A stretch of DNA of 64,000 bases, from assembly GCA_037043455.1 (NCBI GenBank), contig JAWPHD010001288.1, forward strand, positions 124,001 to 188,000, given 5' to 3'. The notes beneath the pieces are model-generated. The model saw only the letters and a list, made by a program, of their open reading frames with translations, was not told the DNA's origin and searched no databases. Both the position numbers and the translations under genes were made by a program. This document shows, piece after piece, positions 11,212 to 23,805 of this stretch; the first letter of the stretch is position 1; each line of letters starts with the position of its first letter. The DNA is from Cyrtodaria siliqua (Eukaryota; Mollusca; Bivalvia; Adapedonta; Hiatellidae).

Positions 11212-11629
11212 GTATACTTATTTTTCACACAGTCCTGTGATTTTTCTTTCCTATACATCAGTAAATTATCATATTTATAAATATTCCATATGTAGTAATT
11301 TAGAACCTGTCATAGTTCTCAAAATCATGAGAACAACCTTTGAATGGGGTGGTCTGCTCTACACATATAAAGAGACTATCATATATGGCCCAACATGTGC
11401 TAAAAATGACATAAAACACCATTCAAACAAACTCATTTACCCTTTTGCAAGTTTTTCAGAACTCTCAATAATAAAGACTGTTTGGCTATATGCGTACATT
11501 CCCTTTAAATTCTAATCCAATATAACCATTCCACATTTAGTAGTATTTACATCATTGTTTCTGTGTTGAGAGTTGATCGACAAAAGGACACACTCGCCAC
11601 TCGATAGGAGTCGCCATTAGACTCAACAT

Positions 11630-12257
11630 AATACATATATACCATATACATATATACCATATACCATATACATATATACCATATACCATATACATATATA
11701 CCATATACCATATTACATATATACCATATACATATTATACCATATACATATATACCATATACATATATACCATATACCATTATACATATATACCATATAC
11801 CATATACATATATACCATATACCATATACATATATACCATATACCATATACATATATACCATATACATATATACCATATACATATACATATATACCCATA
11901 TACCATATACATATATACCATATACATATATACCATATACATATATACCATATACATATATACCATATACCATATACATATATACCATATCCATATTACA
12001 TATATACAATATACATATATACCATATACATATATACCATATACATATATACCATATACCATATACATATATACCATATACCCATATACATATATACCAT
12101 ATACCATATACATATATACCATATACCATTATACATATATACCATATACATATATACCATATACATATATACCATATACATATACATATATACCATATAC
12201 CATATACATATATACCATATACATATATACCATATACATATACATATACATATATAC

Positions 12258-12299
<42 letters not shown>

Positions 12300-12452
12300 T
12301 ACCATATACATATATACCATATACATATATACCATATACATATATACCATAGACATATACATATATACCATATACATATATACCATATACATATACATAT
12401 ATACCATATACATATATACCATATACATATACATATACATATACATATATAC

Positions 12453-12488
<36 letters not shown>

Positions 12489-12491
12489 TAC

Positions 12492-12527
<36 letters not shown>

Positions 12528-14188
12528 TACCATATACATATATACCATATACATATATACCATTACATATATACCATATACATATACATATATACCATAT
12601 ACATATATACCATATACATATATACCATATACATATATACCATATACATATACATATACATATATACCATATACATATACATATACATATATACCATATA
12701 CATATATACCATATACATATATACCATATACCATATACATATATACCATATACATATACATATATACCCATATACATATACATATATACCATATACCATA
12801 TACATATACATATATACCATATACATATACATATATACCATATACATATACATATACATATTATATCATATAACATATACATATATACCATATACATATA
12901 TACCATATACATATACATATACATATACATATATACCATATACATATACATATACATATATATCATATACATATATATCATATAACATATACATATATAT
13001 CATATAACATATACATATATACCATGTACATATATACCATATACATATATACACATATACATATATACAATATACATATATATCATATACATATATACAT
13101 ATACATATATACATATACATATATACCATATACATATATACCATATACATATATACCATATACATATATACCATATACATATATATCATATACATATATA
13201 CCATATACATATATACCATATACATATATACCATATACATATACATATATACATATACATATATATCATATACATATATACCATATACATATATACCATA
13301 TACATATATACCATATACATTTATATCATATACATATATACCATATACATATATACATATACATATATACCATATACATATATACCATATACATATATAC
13401 CATATACATATACATATATACCATATACATATACATATATACCATATACATATATTACATATACATATATACCATATACATATATACCATATACATATAT
13501 ACATATACATATATACCATATACATATACATATATACCATATACATATATACCATATACATATATACCATATACACCATATACATATATACCATATACAT
13601 ATATACATATATACCATTATACATATATACCATATACATATATACCATATATACCATATACATATATACCATATATACCATATACATATACATATATATC
13701 ATATAACATATACATATACATATATACCATATACATATATATTATATACCATATACATAAACATATATATCATATACATATATACATATACATATATACC
13801 ATATACATTATATACATATATACCATATACATATACATATATATCATATACATATAATACATATACATATATACCATATACATATATACCATATATACCA
13901 TATACATATATACCATATATACCATATACATATACATATATATCATATAACATATACATATACATATATACCATATACATATATATTATATACCATATAC
14001 ATAAACATATATATCATATACATATATATCATATGCATATACATATATATCATATACGTATATACCATATACATATACATATATACCATATACATATATA
14101 CATATATACCATATACATGTACATATATATCATATACATATATACCATATACCATATACATATAAATATATACCATATACATATATAC
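11630..14188. repeat. 2.56-kb AT microsatellite, G-free on the plus strand
   Basis: Units of 15 bp (ATATACATATATACC) alternate with runs of the hexamer ATATAC. The plus strand is almost wholly A, T and C; G occurs at only a handful of sites such as 12352, 13025, 14036, 14057 and 14118. Left of about 12.2 kb ATACC spacers are frequent; from 12.2 to 13.6 kb longer (ATATAC)n runs dominate; on the right TATATCATATAA variants appear. Long open frames on both strands are by-products. Confidence 0.97.
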
Positions 14189-14624
14189 CAACATAACATG
14201 TCTTGGGACTAATTTAGAAGTTATTAAATACGAATTAGCATAACTTCGCACACGTTTTTAACAATATGGTTGTGTGCCCTTTTAAAATGTCATTTAAAAA
14301 ACCAAAAGCCACAATATTTTTCATCAGCTCAGTTTTTCAACTGAGCTGATACAGACGTTGTATGGAGTATTAATATATACTATTAGTGTAAATTGCTCAT
14401 CAAGTCCCCCAATGGACCCATGCAACTCCTTTAAAACTTGCTGTCTGATAAATGGGTATGCAGTGATTTAGCCATTATCTACGTACACAATACCTGCTCT
14501 GTATATAAACTATTTGGCCCTGCAAACTACATGTTTTGTCTATAAGCGCAGTGTTCTTGGGACAGAACATATTAATTCATAGTTTGCATGAGTTTTCGTG
14601 ATATGGTATTGTACTATTTATTGG
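14189..14624. other. non-coding stretch with one orphan MITE end
   Basis: At about 14251-14279 the bases 'acaatatggttgtgtgccct' match a family 2 right end, without a partner I can place to the left. Nothing else is recognisable. Confidence 0.4.
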
Positions 14625-14869
14625 AGCTTTATTCTAGAATCTATTGATTAGACTGCTCAATTCCATAAGTTTTATAAGCAAATTCTGCCTTTAAGATACT
14701 CATCTTGATTTTGGAAATATGTAATTTTTACAGTTCAGTTGGTTATAGCTTTATTCTAGAATCTATTGATTAGACTGCTCAATTCCATAAGTTTTATAAG
14801 CAAATTCTGCCTTTAAGATACTCATCTTGATTTTGGAAATATGTAATTTTTACAGTTCAGTTGGTTATA
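14625..14869. repeat. 122-bp segment duplicated in tandem
   Basis: The sequence from 'agctttattctagaatc' to 'cagttcagttggttata' occurs twice head to tail with no difference that I can see, so the duplication is recent. No coding content. Confidence 0.95.
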
Positions 14870-15094
14870 CCATTACATCACCCAATTCCTAAAACCTTGT
14901 GGATATTTTTTTTTATACAACTCATATCAGAAGTATCGGGTTAGTATTAAATATTTTTTATAAAATGTTTAAAGCGTAACATTGTCATATAATTTTTAAC
15001 ATTTTTATGTATATATAATTTACAATGTAATGTTGACATGATTTTCATCTCTCAACACAGTGCTAAGTCATATCTTCCAGTGTTTATTGTTAAA

Positions 15095-17010
15095 ATAGTC
15101 TAGTAGTTTTACTGATTGACCAGTGGTGTTACTGGCTGACCACTAGTGTAACTGATTGACCAAGAGTTTACTGAAATGATCAGTGGTGTTACTGGCTGAC
15201 CAGTAGTGTAACTGATTGTTAAGTGATTACTAGAATTGTTACTGATTGACCAGGAGTTTACTGAAATGATCAGTGGTGTTACTGGCTGACCAGTAGTGTT
15301 ACTGAATGACCAGTAGTGTAACTGATTGTTAAATGTACTATAATTGTTACTGATTGACCAGTAGTGTTACTGATTGTTAAGTGTTTACCAGAATTGTTAC
15401 TGACTGACCAGTAGTGTTACTGATTGTCAAGTGATGTTACTGATTGATCAGTGGTGTTACTGGCTGACCACTAGTGTAACTGATTGACCAAGAGTTTACT
15501 AAAATGATCAGTGGTGTTACTGGCTGACCAGTAGTGTAATGGATTGTTAAGTGTTTACTAGAAGTGTTACTGATTGACCAGGAGTTTACTGAAATGATCA
15601 GTGGTGTTACTGGCTGACCAGTAGTGTAACTGAATGACCAGTAGTGTAACTGATTGTTAAATGTACTAGAATTGTTACTGATTGACCAGTAGTGTTACTG
15701 ATTGACCAGGTGTTTACTGAAATGATCGGTGGTGTTACTGGCTGACCAGTAGTGTAACTGATTGACCAGTAGTGTTACTGATTGACTAGTGGTGTTACTG
15801 GCAGCTGACCATTAGTGTAACTGATTGTCCAGTGGTCAGTGGTGTTAGTGATTGACCAGTGGTGTAACTGATTGACCAGTAGTGTTACTGGCTGAACAGT
15901 AGAGTAACTGATTGTTAAGTGTACTAGAATTGTTACTGATTGACCAGTAGTGTTACTGATTGACCATGAGTTTACTGAAATGATCAGTGGTGTTACTGGC
16001 TGACCAGTAGTGTAACTGATTGACCAGTAGTGTTACTGATTGACCAGTGGTGTTACTGGCAGCTGACCATTAGTGTAACTGATTGACCAGTGGTCAATGG
16101 TGTTAGTGATTGACCAGTGGTGTAACTGATTGACCAGTAGTGTTACTGGCTGACCAGTAGAGTAACTGATTGTTAAGTGTACTAGAATTGTTACTGATTG
16201 ACCAGTAGTGTTACTGATTGACCATGAGTTTACTGAAATGATCAGTGGTGTTACTGGCTGACCAGTAGTGTAACTGATTGACCAGTAGTGTTACTGATTG
16301 AACAGATTGTAACTGAAATGACCAGTGGTGTAACTGGCAGCTGACCAGTGGTGTAACTGATTTATCAGTGGTGTTACTGATTGACCAGTAGTGTTACTGA
16401 TTGACCAGGGGTGTTACTGATTGTTAAGTGTTTACCAGAATTCTTACTGACTGACCAGTAGTGTTACTGATTGACCAGTAGTGTTACTGAAATGACCAGT
16501 GGTGTTACTGGCAGCTGACCAAAAGCATTACTGATTGACCAGTGGTGTTACTGATTGTTAAGTTTTTACCAGAATTGTTACTGACTGACCAGTAGTGTTA
16601 CTGATTGACCAGTAATGTTACTGAAATGACCAGTGGTGTTACTGGCAGCTGACCAGTAGTGTTACTGATTGTTAAGTGTTTACCAGAATTGTTACAGACT
16701 GACCAGTAGTGTTACTGATTGTCAAGTGATGTTACGGATTGATCAGTGGTGTTACTGATTGACCAGTGGTGTTACTGATTGTTAAGTGTTTACCAGAATT
16801 GTTACTGACTGACCAGTGTGTTACTGACTGACCAGTGGTGTTACTGAATGATCAGTATTGTTACTGACTGACCAGTGGTGCGACTGACCAGTGGCATTAC
16901 TGATTGACCAGTAGTGTTACTGATTGTTTATTGTCTACCAGAATTGTTACTGATTGTCCAGTAGTGTTACTGATTGACCAATGTCTATGAATACCAGTGG
17001 TGCTACTGAT
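15095..17010. repeat. 20-21-bp tandem array, about 90 units
   Basis: The base unit is 'gaccagtagtgttactgatt'. Variants (gtggtgtt, gtagtgta, ggcagctgacc, gttaagtgtttaccagaatt) recur in fixed order, giving higher-order blocks of roughly 100-270 bp. It is best read as an evolved satellite with no coding role. Confidence 0.93.
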
Positions 17011-17459
17011 TGCTGGGTGTCACCCCTATTGTTAAGGGGAATCAAGAGAGCCACGATTCGATACCACTGTGTAACCCTTACGTGATTGTAAGAAGTGACT
17101 AGTAAGGTGTTAACAGTTGGAGTTTAAGTAACTCTGTATGTCCAGCACTTGTAAAGTTTCTGAATCCATGCTTCATGTTTTTATCTAGAAGTAAATGAAG
17201 CTTGGATCCAGAAATTGGGTTGCAGTGTTGTAAATATCTGTTGCTGGATGCCATCCAGTAGTTGTTGATTGTTTGTAAAGTGTGCAACAATATTGTATGT
17301 TGTCGTGTATGCCAGTTTTGTCGATATATTGATGGTATATGGTATTGTTACTAACAGTAAAAAATGTAAAGCTGACTCAGTCTTGTTATATCTGTTACAA
17401 TGGTAAACAAAATAGCTTCCCAGTATTCTGTGCAGTATCATATTGTTCGTCAGCCCAGC
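17011..17459. other. non-coding stretch
   Basis: Transition out of the 20-bp array; no exon, RNA gene or terminal repeat identified. Confidence 0.4.
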
Positions 17460-17690
17460 CTAACATAAGATTAACGGCATACTTGAGGTCCTTTTTGTGT
17501 CGCCATTTCGAGGAAAATGCTATACATAGTGATCACTGTCGTCCGTCACGAAAACTTAACGTTGGCTATAACTTTATCATTTCTTCATGATTCTTAATCA
17601 AACTTTCAATATATACTCATCATGACAACATCGACATGACCATACTAAAATATAACGGTCAAGGTCATTACATGGGTTAAGTGCTCATTG
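17460..17690. repeat. left arm of a widely spaced inverted repeat
   Basis: 'ctaacata', 'cctttttgtgtcgcc', 'gatcact', 'actcatcatgacaacat' and 'gacatgaccatactaaaata' all reappear in reverse complement at 23580-23805. This is either the terminal repeat of a 6.3-kb element or one of two separate copies of a bivalve dispersed repeat. I see no transposase between the arms. Confidence 0.6.
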
Positions 17691-17804
17691 TTTTCTTCAC
17701 GAAAACCTACGCCAATTTATCAAGGTCATTTATCTGGGTCCAAGAAACCTTGTTATACTGACAAAGCGCAGACAAAGTCGTTACACTCCAGTAACTCTGA
17801 CTTT

Positions 17805-18218
17805 TGACAGATTTATGCCCCTTTTCATAAAACTTCAACCAGCAACCTAACCAGCACATGGCAGGCAACATGAGTGTTCTATGGAACACCCGTCTAGTTA
17901 TACATTTTCGTGACTACGGTAACCAAATGTGTACAAAGATGTCCTATTATTTTTCTTCCTAACCCCTATTCAAGACTCGCAGCTTTTTTGGGGGGAAATA
18001 TTTTTTAATCTTTTTCTAGTTTTGAGAAATAATGAAAAAAAAAACTTATACTGTGCAATAATGTGTTTTCCTGAAAAGTAAAATTACCTTAATAATGATG
18101 TGCCATTCATAGTATATACTAGAAAGGTGTTCCACAGAACACTCGTGTTCCCTGCCATGTGCTGGTTTGGTTGCTGGTTGAAGTTTTATGAAAAGGGGCA
18201 TAAATCTGTCAAAAGTCA
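17805..18218. repeat. inverted repeat with about 90-bp arms and a 230-bp loop
   Basis: Arms at 17805-17895 and 18125-18218 share 'cataaaacttcaaccagcaa', 'ccagcacatggcag' and 'gagtgttctatggaacac' in opposite orientation. The right arm runs into the 156-bp repeat array, so the left arm looks like an inverted fragment of that repeat. Confidence 0.75.
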
Positions 18219-18780
18219 TAGACATGTTATCATCCTTGCAACGTTTCGCTGAAATCCGTCCAGGAGTTCAGAAGAGACTAGTCTGGACAAAGTTTCTGTA
18301 TTAAAACCTTTAAAGGGCCATAACTCTGTCAAAAATCATTTAACCAGAACACGGAGACGACCTGCACAACTAGACTTGGTACTGATCATCCCTGAAACAT
18401 TTCTCTAAAATCCGGCCAGGGGTTCAGCAGAACTAGTCCGACAAAGTTTGTGTAGTAAAACCTTTAAAGGGCCATAACTCTGCCAAAAAACATTAAACCG
18501 GAACATTGTGATGATATGCACAACTAGGCTTCATGTTGATTATCTTTGCTAAGTTTCGTTGAAATCCGGCCAAGGATTCAGCAGAACTATTCCACACAAA
18601 TTATGTGTATTAAAGCCCTTAAAAGGCCATAACTCCGCCAAAAACCATTCAACCGGAACAAGGTAACGATATGCACAACTAGGCTTGGTACTGATCATCC
18701 CTGCAAAGTTTTGCTGAAATACGGCAATATGAAGGCCTTATCATAAAAATCTGGTAAAGTTTGGTAAAGATCGGATGAAA
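18190..18780. repeat. 156-bp tandem repeat, about 4 units
   Basis: Each unit holds 'gggccataactctg', a 'cacaactaggcttggtactg' block and 'gctgaaatccggccagg'. A further stretch of the same family in the same orientation lies at 40440-40680. It matches the 'gccataactc' repeats common in bivalve genomes. Confidence 0.75.
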
Positions 18781-19235
18781 CATGACGGTGCTAGAGTTAA
18801 CACATGTTTCAATAATTCAGGGGCCATAACTTCGGTGTTACTGGTGCAGTCTGGCTGGTTTTCGAATTTGACCGAGATTCATCAATATCAACAATCTGGC
18901 AAAGTTTGGTAAAGGTAGGATGGAGGCGCTAGAGTGTTGACAAGACAAAACAGCAATTTTCGTTAATTCAAGGGCAATAACTCGGGTATTACTGGTCCAA
19001 TCTGGCTGGTTTTCAAACTGGTCCAAGCTTTCATAGATATTAAAAATCTGGTAAAGTTTGGTAAAGATTGGATAAAAATGGAGGCGCTAGTGTGTTGACT
19101 TTTCGTTAATTCAAGGGCAATAACTCCGTTGTTATTGGTCCGAACTGGCTGGTTTTCAAACTCATTCGAGCTTCTATTGATATAAATACACTGGCAAAGT
19201 TTCGTAAAGATCAAATACAAAATGAAGGTGCTTGA
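18781..19235. repeat. second dispersed repeat, about 130-150-bp units, 3 copies
   Basis: Units share 'ggcaataactc', 'ggtccaatctggctggtttt', 'tctggtaaagtttggtaaag' and 'atggaggcgctagagtgttg'. Reverse-orientation members of the same family lie at 44400-44545, 56680-57115 and 60665-60800. Confidence 0.7.
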
Positions 19236-20364
19236 GTGTAAACAAGGCTTAATATGGCATAAGAAGCTGCTATGTACAAATATGATAAATTCTAATAAAT
19301 AGCAACTTCATACGATTGTTTATCTATGAAGGTCATCGGAATATTTGTGAATGAAATGTTAGTTCTTGAGCTCAAGTCTAAGAATAGTCTGAAGAATGGT
19401 TGGTGAATTCCAGGCCAGAAGTCATAGAGCTTTCAAAATTCACACTGCAATGAGATAGAGTTGTTTTCTTGTTGATGTTGCAAGCGTATTAAACATTTAT
19501 AAATTGGAAAAAAGATAAGATCCAAATGTTTGTTCAACATATTTTAATAAATATTCATGCAATAAACAAATATTAACAATATAAACTATAAAACACAGTA
19601 GATTTAATACTCAGATAAGAATCCTTCGTTACTGATACTTCAATACAGATATAAACAAATAGTATCTTCCAACTTAACGGATGTGATACGGTGTCGATAT
19701 AAACGTGTCGCACGACGACAAATCATTAGAATATTAACAGCCTTGTAGTATAGTGATGAGATTCTACTGCAAATGGTAGGTTATTTACGTACATAAGGAA
19801 TAGGAATGTTAATTTTTACTAGATTTTAATACGTTTTTTATAGAAATGGATATATAATTGATGCAAATTTTGTAGCAAAAAATTCATTTAAAATTGACGC
19901 AAAAGTCCCCCCTCTAATGGCCCAAGCCCCATTCCCTCAATACAGAAAGAGGGCCCCGAATATTACCTTCCAATTTTTTTTAATACCATTCCAATACATT
20001 TCAATAACACATAAAACCTTGTATCAACATTTGTTTTAATTGCTGTGTCCATGATGATGTAGCATCAACAGGCCATTACAAAGAAGTCGTAATTGCATGT
20101 ATTTGATATAAAACAAGGAAATGGCGCATGTTACACATTCTTTATTTGCGTATAATTTCAACTTGATAACTTGCATGTGTATTGTATTCATTCTGTTGCT
20201 GATTCAAACATTTTCTCTGCTAAACTGTGTCTGTAAACAAGGACATGGAATTCAGTGCAAACAGCTGTTATTGGAACCATTGTCCTCTTTTTTTCCAGAC
20301 TAGTAAGTTAACTTTTACAAAACCATATTAAATGGTCATTGAAGGACAACCATGATATTATATT
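19236..20364. other. non-coding stretch within the large last intron's 3' flank
   Basis: AT-rich with no exon, tRNA or repeat unit that I can support. It lies downstream of the proposed MAJIN stop at 21431. Confidence 0.4.
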
Positions 20365-20735
20365 ACGATGTTATATTATGACGATGATGATGTTATAGTA
20401 TGGCACAAAATCATTAAATTATGACAACTATGACAGTATAGTATGACAACTATGACAGTATAGTATGACAACTATAACAGTATAGTATGACAACTATGAC
20501 AGTATAGTATGACAACTATGACAGTATAGTATGACAACTATGACAGTATATTATGACAACTATGACAGTATAGTATGACAGCTATGTCACATTAAATAAT
20601 GACACCTATGACATTATAGTATGACACCTATGACATTATAGTATGACATTATAGTATGACATTAAATTATGACAACTATGACATTAAATTACGACTACTG
20701 TGACACTATATTATGACAACTGCAATGTTATATTA
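20365..20735. repeat. 22-bp tandem repeat, about 16 copies
   Basis: The unit 'tatgacaactatgacagtat' plus 'ag' is nearly uniform from 20425 to 20580 and degenerates into 'tatgacattatag' variants to the right. Confidence 0.92.
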
Positions 20736-21430
20736 TGTCAGATGTAGTTCTTTAAACCTACCGAGTTTTTTCCGATAGACTACTATTTTTACATGGAAAC
20801 AAAATATTAAATATTTAGAAATTGCACAAAAATATAGCCATGTGGCAAGGAATCAAACCATGGACCTCGTGACATTTGTAAGAAATTTGTAAGATTTAGA
20901 AGATTTAAATACAATTCCTATTACAATACAGTCATTCTCATCAGATATACAATGAAGTTTTAGCCTGTCTACTCTCCTTGGCCATTTTAATACACATTAG
21001 GGCTGTTTCCCCACAAAATTGGGAAGAGGCCCAGGCCTGTCCATTTGGAGGTGGGGGAACACGTTTATTTCACCTTGGGAAAGATGTAAGATTTCATCAA
21101 TTAAGTAAATATGACAATATTATACTTTAATTATATTTTCATCCATTTATTATAATTACTGACTTCTTAGCCAGAACAGACTTAACAGATAAAACACATC
21201 GGAGAATTAATGGGTTTTTTTAAATTCAGAGAGACTGCTACTTGGGGGAGAAAACAGTCAAATTTTCAATTGGGAAGAGGCTTTTCACAGGCCTCTGTCA
21301 CATAAGGTAAAAAGGCACTGCACACAGATGCCATTGTCAACAGTATATACAGAACAAGAAGAAAATAAGTTCTCTCAAGAAAAGTGTAAATACAATTCTG
21401 CCATTTCCATCAGTGAGTCTGATCTGTACT
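20736..21430. other. non-coding, candidate 3' UTR and flank of the minus-strand gene
   Basis: Two 'aaattgggaagaggc' blocks at about 21019 and 21266 belong to a dispersed repeat. At 20845-20890 'ggaatcaaaccatgg' resembles the complement of a tRNA B box without an A box. No coding sequence. Confidence 0.4.
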
Positions 21431-21601
21431 TTAGTTCCACTTCATAAATCTTTTAGTCGGCGTGACGAGATTGTCCATGATTTTTCCCCAGATGCCTGAA
21501 CTTCTGCGTCTTGTAGACGTGTATGGTTGGTGGGTAGGTGATCCGCGTGGGACAGTGGGCTGGTACAACTGCCGTAGTTTATCTGTCTCGGCTCTCTCAG
21601 C
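21431..21601 (-). CDS. MAJIN: MAJIN homologue, last coding exon (exon 4 of the model)
   Basis: On the minus strand the acceptor 'caatacttgttgcag' is followed by an open 57-codon exon starting AERAETDKLRQLYQPTVPRG, passing through TSTRRRSSGIWGKIMDNL and ending VTPTKRFMKWN with TAA at 21431-21433. It begins in phase 0, matching the phase-0 end of the exon at 29695-29855. The Arg/Ser stretch followed by a short aromatic and hydrophobic segment is the layout I recall for the C-terminus of vertebrate MAJIN, where such a segment contacts the inner nuclear membrane; that comparison is from memory. The 8.1-kb intron before it contains a LINE relic, a TA-flanked MITE and dispersed repeats. It could instead end a different minus-strand gene if an intervening exon was missed. 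Confidence 0.6.
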   Translation of the reverse strand, partial: AERAETDKLRQLYQPTVPRGSPTHQPYTSTRRRSSGIWGKIMDNLVTPTKRFMKWN

Positions 21602-22737
21602 CTGCAACAAGTATTGTAAATATGTTTATGATTCTATGAAATTCTCTATACATCACACATGACATCAATGGATTGCAGCGATTCATATATTTTTCATAAT
21701 TGCACATGGTAAGGTAGCAATGAACAGTTTCTCTGAGTTTTTTACTTTGATAACGCAATCATATAATTACACATGGTAGCAGTGAACAGTTTATCTGTGT
21801 TGTAATGCACGCTAATGCACAATCATCCCATTTTTGTGCTGATGTGTACTTCTAGCATGTTGTGCTACAAATGTGAATATGAAATCAATATGTAACGCAT
21901 GTCAAGGATTTGACCAGAATGAAGCGAGGTCGTCCACCTTGATTTGACATGTTTGGTAGGAAGAAAAAATTGGGAAGAAAGTGTCTGGTAAGAAAATACG
22001 CTCGTGGTATGTTTACGTCCTCGTGACAACATTTTTTGTTTTCAGTATTATTTTAACACACGTGGCTTGGTCTGTTATTATGTTAAAACTTTTTCCCCAG
22101 TTCTTACCCAGATATAATGCTATTTTCTCTCGGCAGCTATTTTACGCTTGCGCAACATCTTGCTTGTTATTATTGTATAGACTGACAAAATACTGGAAAT
22201 AATTTGAATATCTACTTTTTTTTATTATTCAGTTTGTTTATTTTGTGAATCACTGGTGGGTATTTGATTTACCAAATTGTTCCTTAACACGCCATTAATA
22301 ATAAATAATTACAACAAGCAAGAAGTTATAGACAAAACACAAAATTATAACAGTAACTGTCATAGTGTGACCTTGACCTTGAAGGTTAGGACTTGGCTAT
22401 GGCTTGGGACACACTGTCTCATGGTGGTGAACATAAGTGTAAAATATTACTGGAATCGAATGATAATAAACAATAAATGTCATCAGTTAAATGACAACCA
22501 CCCACCACCACCCCATCCCAGGCCCACTCTTTTCTAAAGGTTACAGCTAGCATGCAGTAAATGGAATATAGAACACAGGTAGCTGTATGAGTGTTGGGAA
22601 CTAAAACAAAAATTAAAAAGTTAAATAAAAAAATAAAAAAATTAACATGCTGAAAACAAAAATAAAAATGTCCCATATAATAAGAGTACTGTAGTTAGAG
22701 ACAAGGTGTGAATCTCTCTCTGGTCAACAGTTTATAC
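21602..22737. other. intronic stretch
   Basis: No second exon with both splice signals is visible. A plus-strand open frame at 21981-22202 encodes a hydrophobic 70-residue peptide, but it starts with GTG and has no gene context. Confidence 0.4.
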
Positions 22738-22971
22738 CTAATTGTTTTCATCATTTATTTCACTGGCCAAATTCTGAGAATTATCCACAAAATCGCAGAT
22801 TATGTCGTTCCCGAAAGTTCGAAAACCGAAAACAATTTGATCAAACCGTTTTTCTGTGACGTCAAAATGCTTCGAAAAACGCAATTTCCCAGCAGGTATA
22901 CATGATTGTGGAACAAAATAAAGCACATTTTCATCGTTATCGGTGGCGATTCCCCGAATGTACCAGTATCA
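22738..22971 (-). CDS. unassigned minus-strand open segment, possible exon
   Basis: The frame runs YWYIRGIATDNDENVLYFVP and continues through KLRFSKHFDVTEKRFDQIVF to a TAG at 22738-22740. It reads like ordinary protein, with mixed charged and aromatic residues and no low complexity. There is no AG just upstream to act as an acceptor, the codon before it is TGA, and no ATG with context starts it. It could be a decayed transposon or viral-type relic, an alternative last exon, or chance. I do not recognise it. Confidence 0.2.
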
Positions 22972-23059
22972 ATCAATTCAATCCGAGATGATTTAAACAA
23001 CGGAACAAGTAATACACATAAATACCATGTTTGTGTAGTTTGTTAATATGTTGTTTTTG

Positions 23060-23575
23060 TGTTATATCAACGACAATATTTGGATGCATTTGATCTTTGA
23101 CCTCTAAGTGTGATATGGCCTTTGAGGTACAGACCTGAATCTTGCGTGCGAAACACCTTCTCACTGTACTTTATAGCATTTTTGTGAAGTTTCATCAAAT
23201 TTCATTCAGTAATTTTACTCAATTGACCTCCAAGAGTGACCTTGACCTTTGAGGTATGGAACTGATTCTTTTGCGCCAACACATCTTATTATTGTGAATA
23301 AAGTGGTGCTTTAAGCTTCATGAAATTCCTTTCATAACTTTCAAAGTTATAGCCGAGACACGATGTTGACTCATTTGAAAGTTGGCCTCCAAGTGTGACC
23401 TTGACCTTAGAGGTAATGAGTATTGAACCCATATAATGACCTTCAGTGTGACCTTGACCTTTATATTTTAGTATGGTCATGTCGATGTTGTCATGATGAG
23501 AGTGTATTGAAAGTCTGATGAAGAAATATTAAGATTGGAGAAATAGGCAACTTAAGTTTTCCTGAAGAAAAAAAT
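23060..23575. repeat. bivalve 'gaccttgacctt' dispersed repeat
   Basis: Four diverged units carry 'gacctccaagtgtgaccttg', 'accttagaggta' and related words. A 100-bp block with 'ttagtatggtcatgtcgatg' at 23433-23530 is repeated in the same orientation at 23588-23690, a spacing of about 155 bp. Confidence 0.65.
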
Positions 23576-23579
23576 GAGT

Positions 23580-23805
23580 ATTTAACCCATATAATGACCT
23601 TCAGTGTGACCTTGACCTTTATATTTTAGTATGGTCATGTCAATGTTGTCATGATGAGTACATATTGAAAGTCTGATGAAGAAATAACAAGAAATTAGGA
23701 AGTTATAGCCAAGACTGACGAACGGACGGACTGACGACAAAGTGATCCCTATGTATCGCATTTTTCTTTGAAAAGGCGACACAAAAAGGTTATAGCCTAT
23801 GTTAG
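23580..23805. repeat. right arm of a widely spaced inverted repeat
   Basis: This is the reverse-complement partner of 17460-17690. It contains 'gacgaacggacggactgacg', 'agtgatccctatgtatcgca' and 'aaaaggcgacacaaaaaggt'. Confidence 0.6.

Larger units (their letters stand above)
9985..11508. mobile_element. foldback MITE family 3, large copy with insertions
   Basis: The left end (TTAAAAGGAATGTAGGCATA) pairs with the right end (tatgcgtacattccctttaa), and the next bases also pair ('ctttattattgag' with 'ctcaataataaag'). The body contains a CG-rich insert (10099-10258), a palindrome (10424-10575), a TIR element (10574-11013) and family 1 copy D (11027-11211), so it is a nest of insertions. Confidence 0.6.

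Noticed and set aside
11713..14251. Several long open frames rich in Met, Tyr, Ile and Val
   Set aside because: They are readings of the AT microsatellite, present on both strands and in more than one frame.
21462..21662. Plus-strand exon starting after 'tttttccccag'
   Set aside because: The minus strand of the same bases has an acceptor, matching phase with another exon and a stop; the plus-strand reading has no partner.
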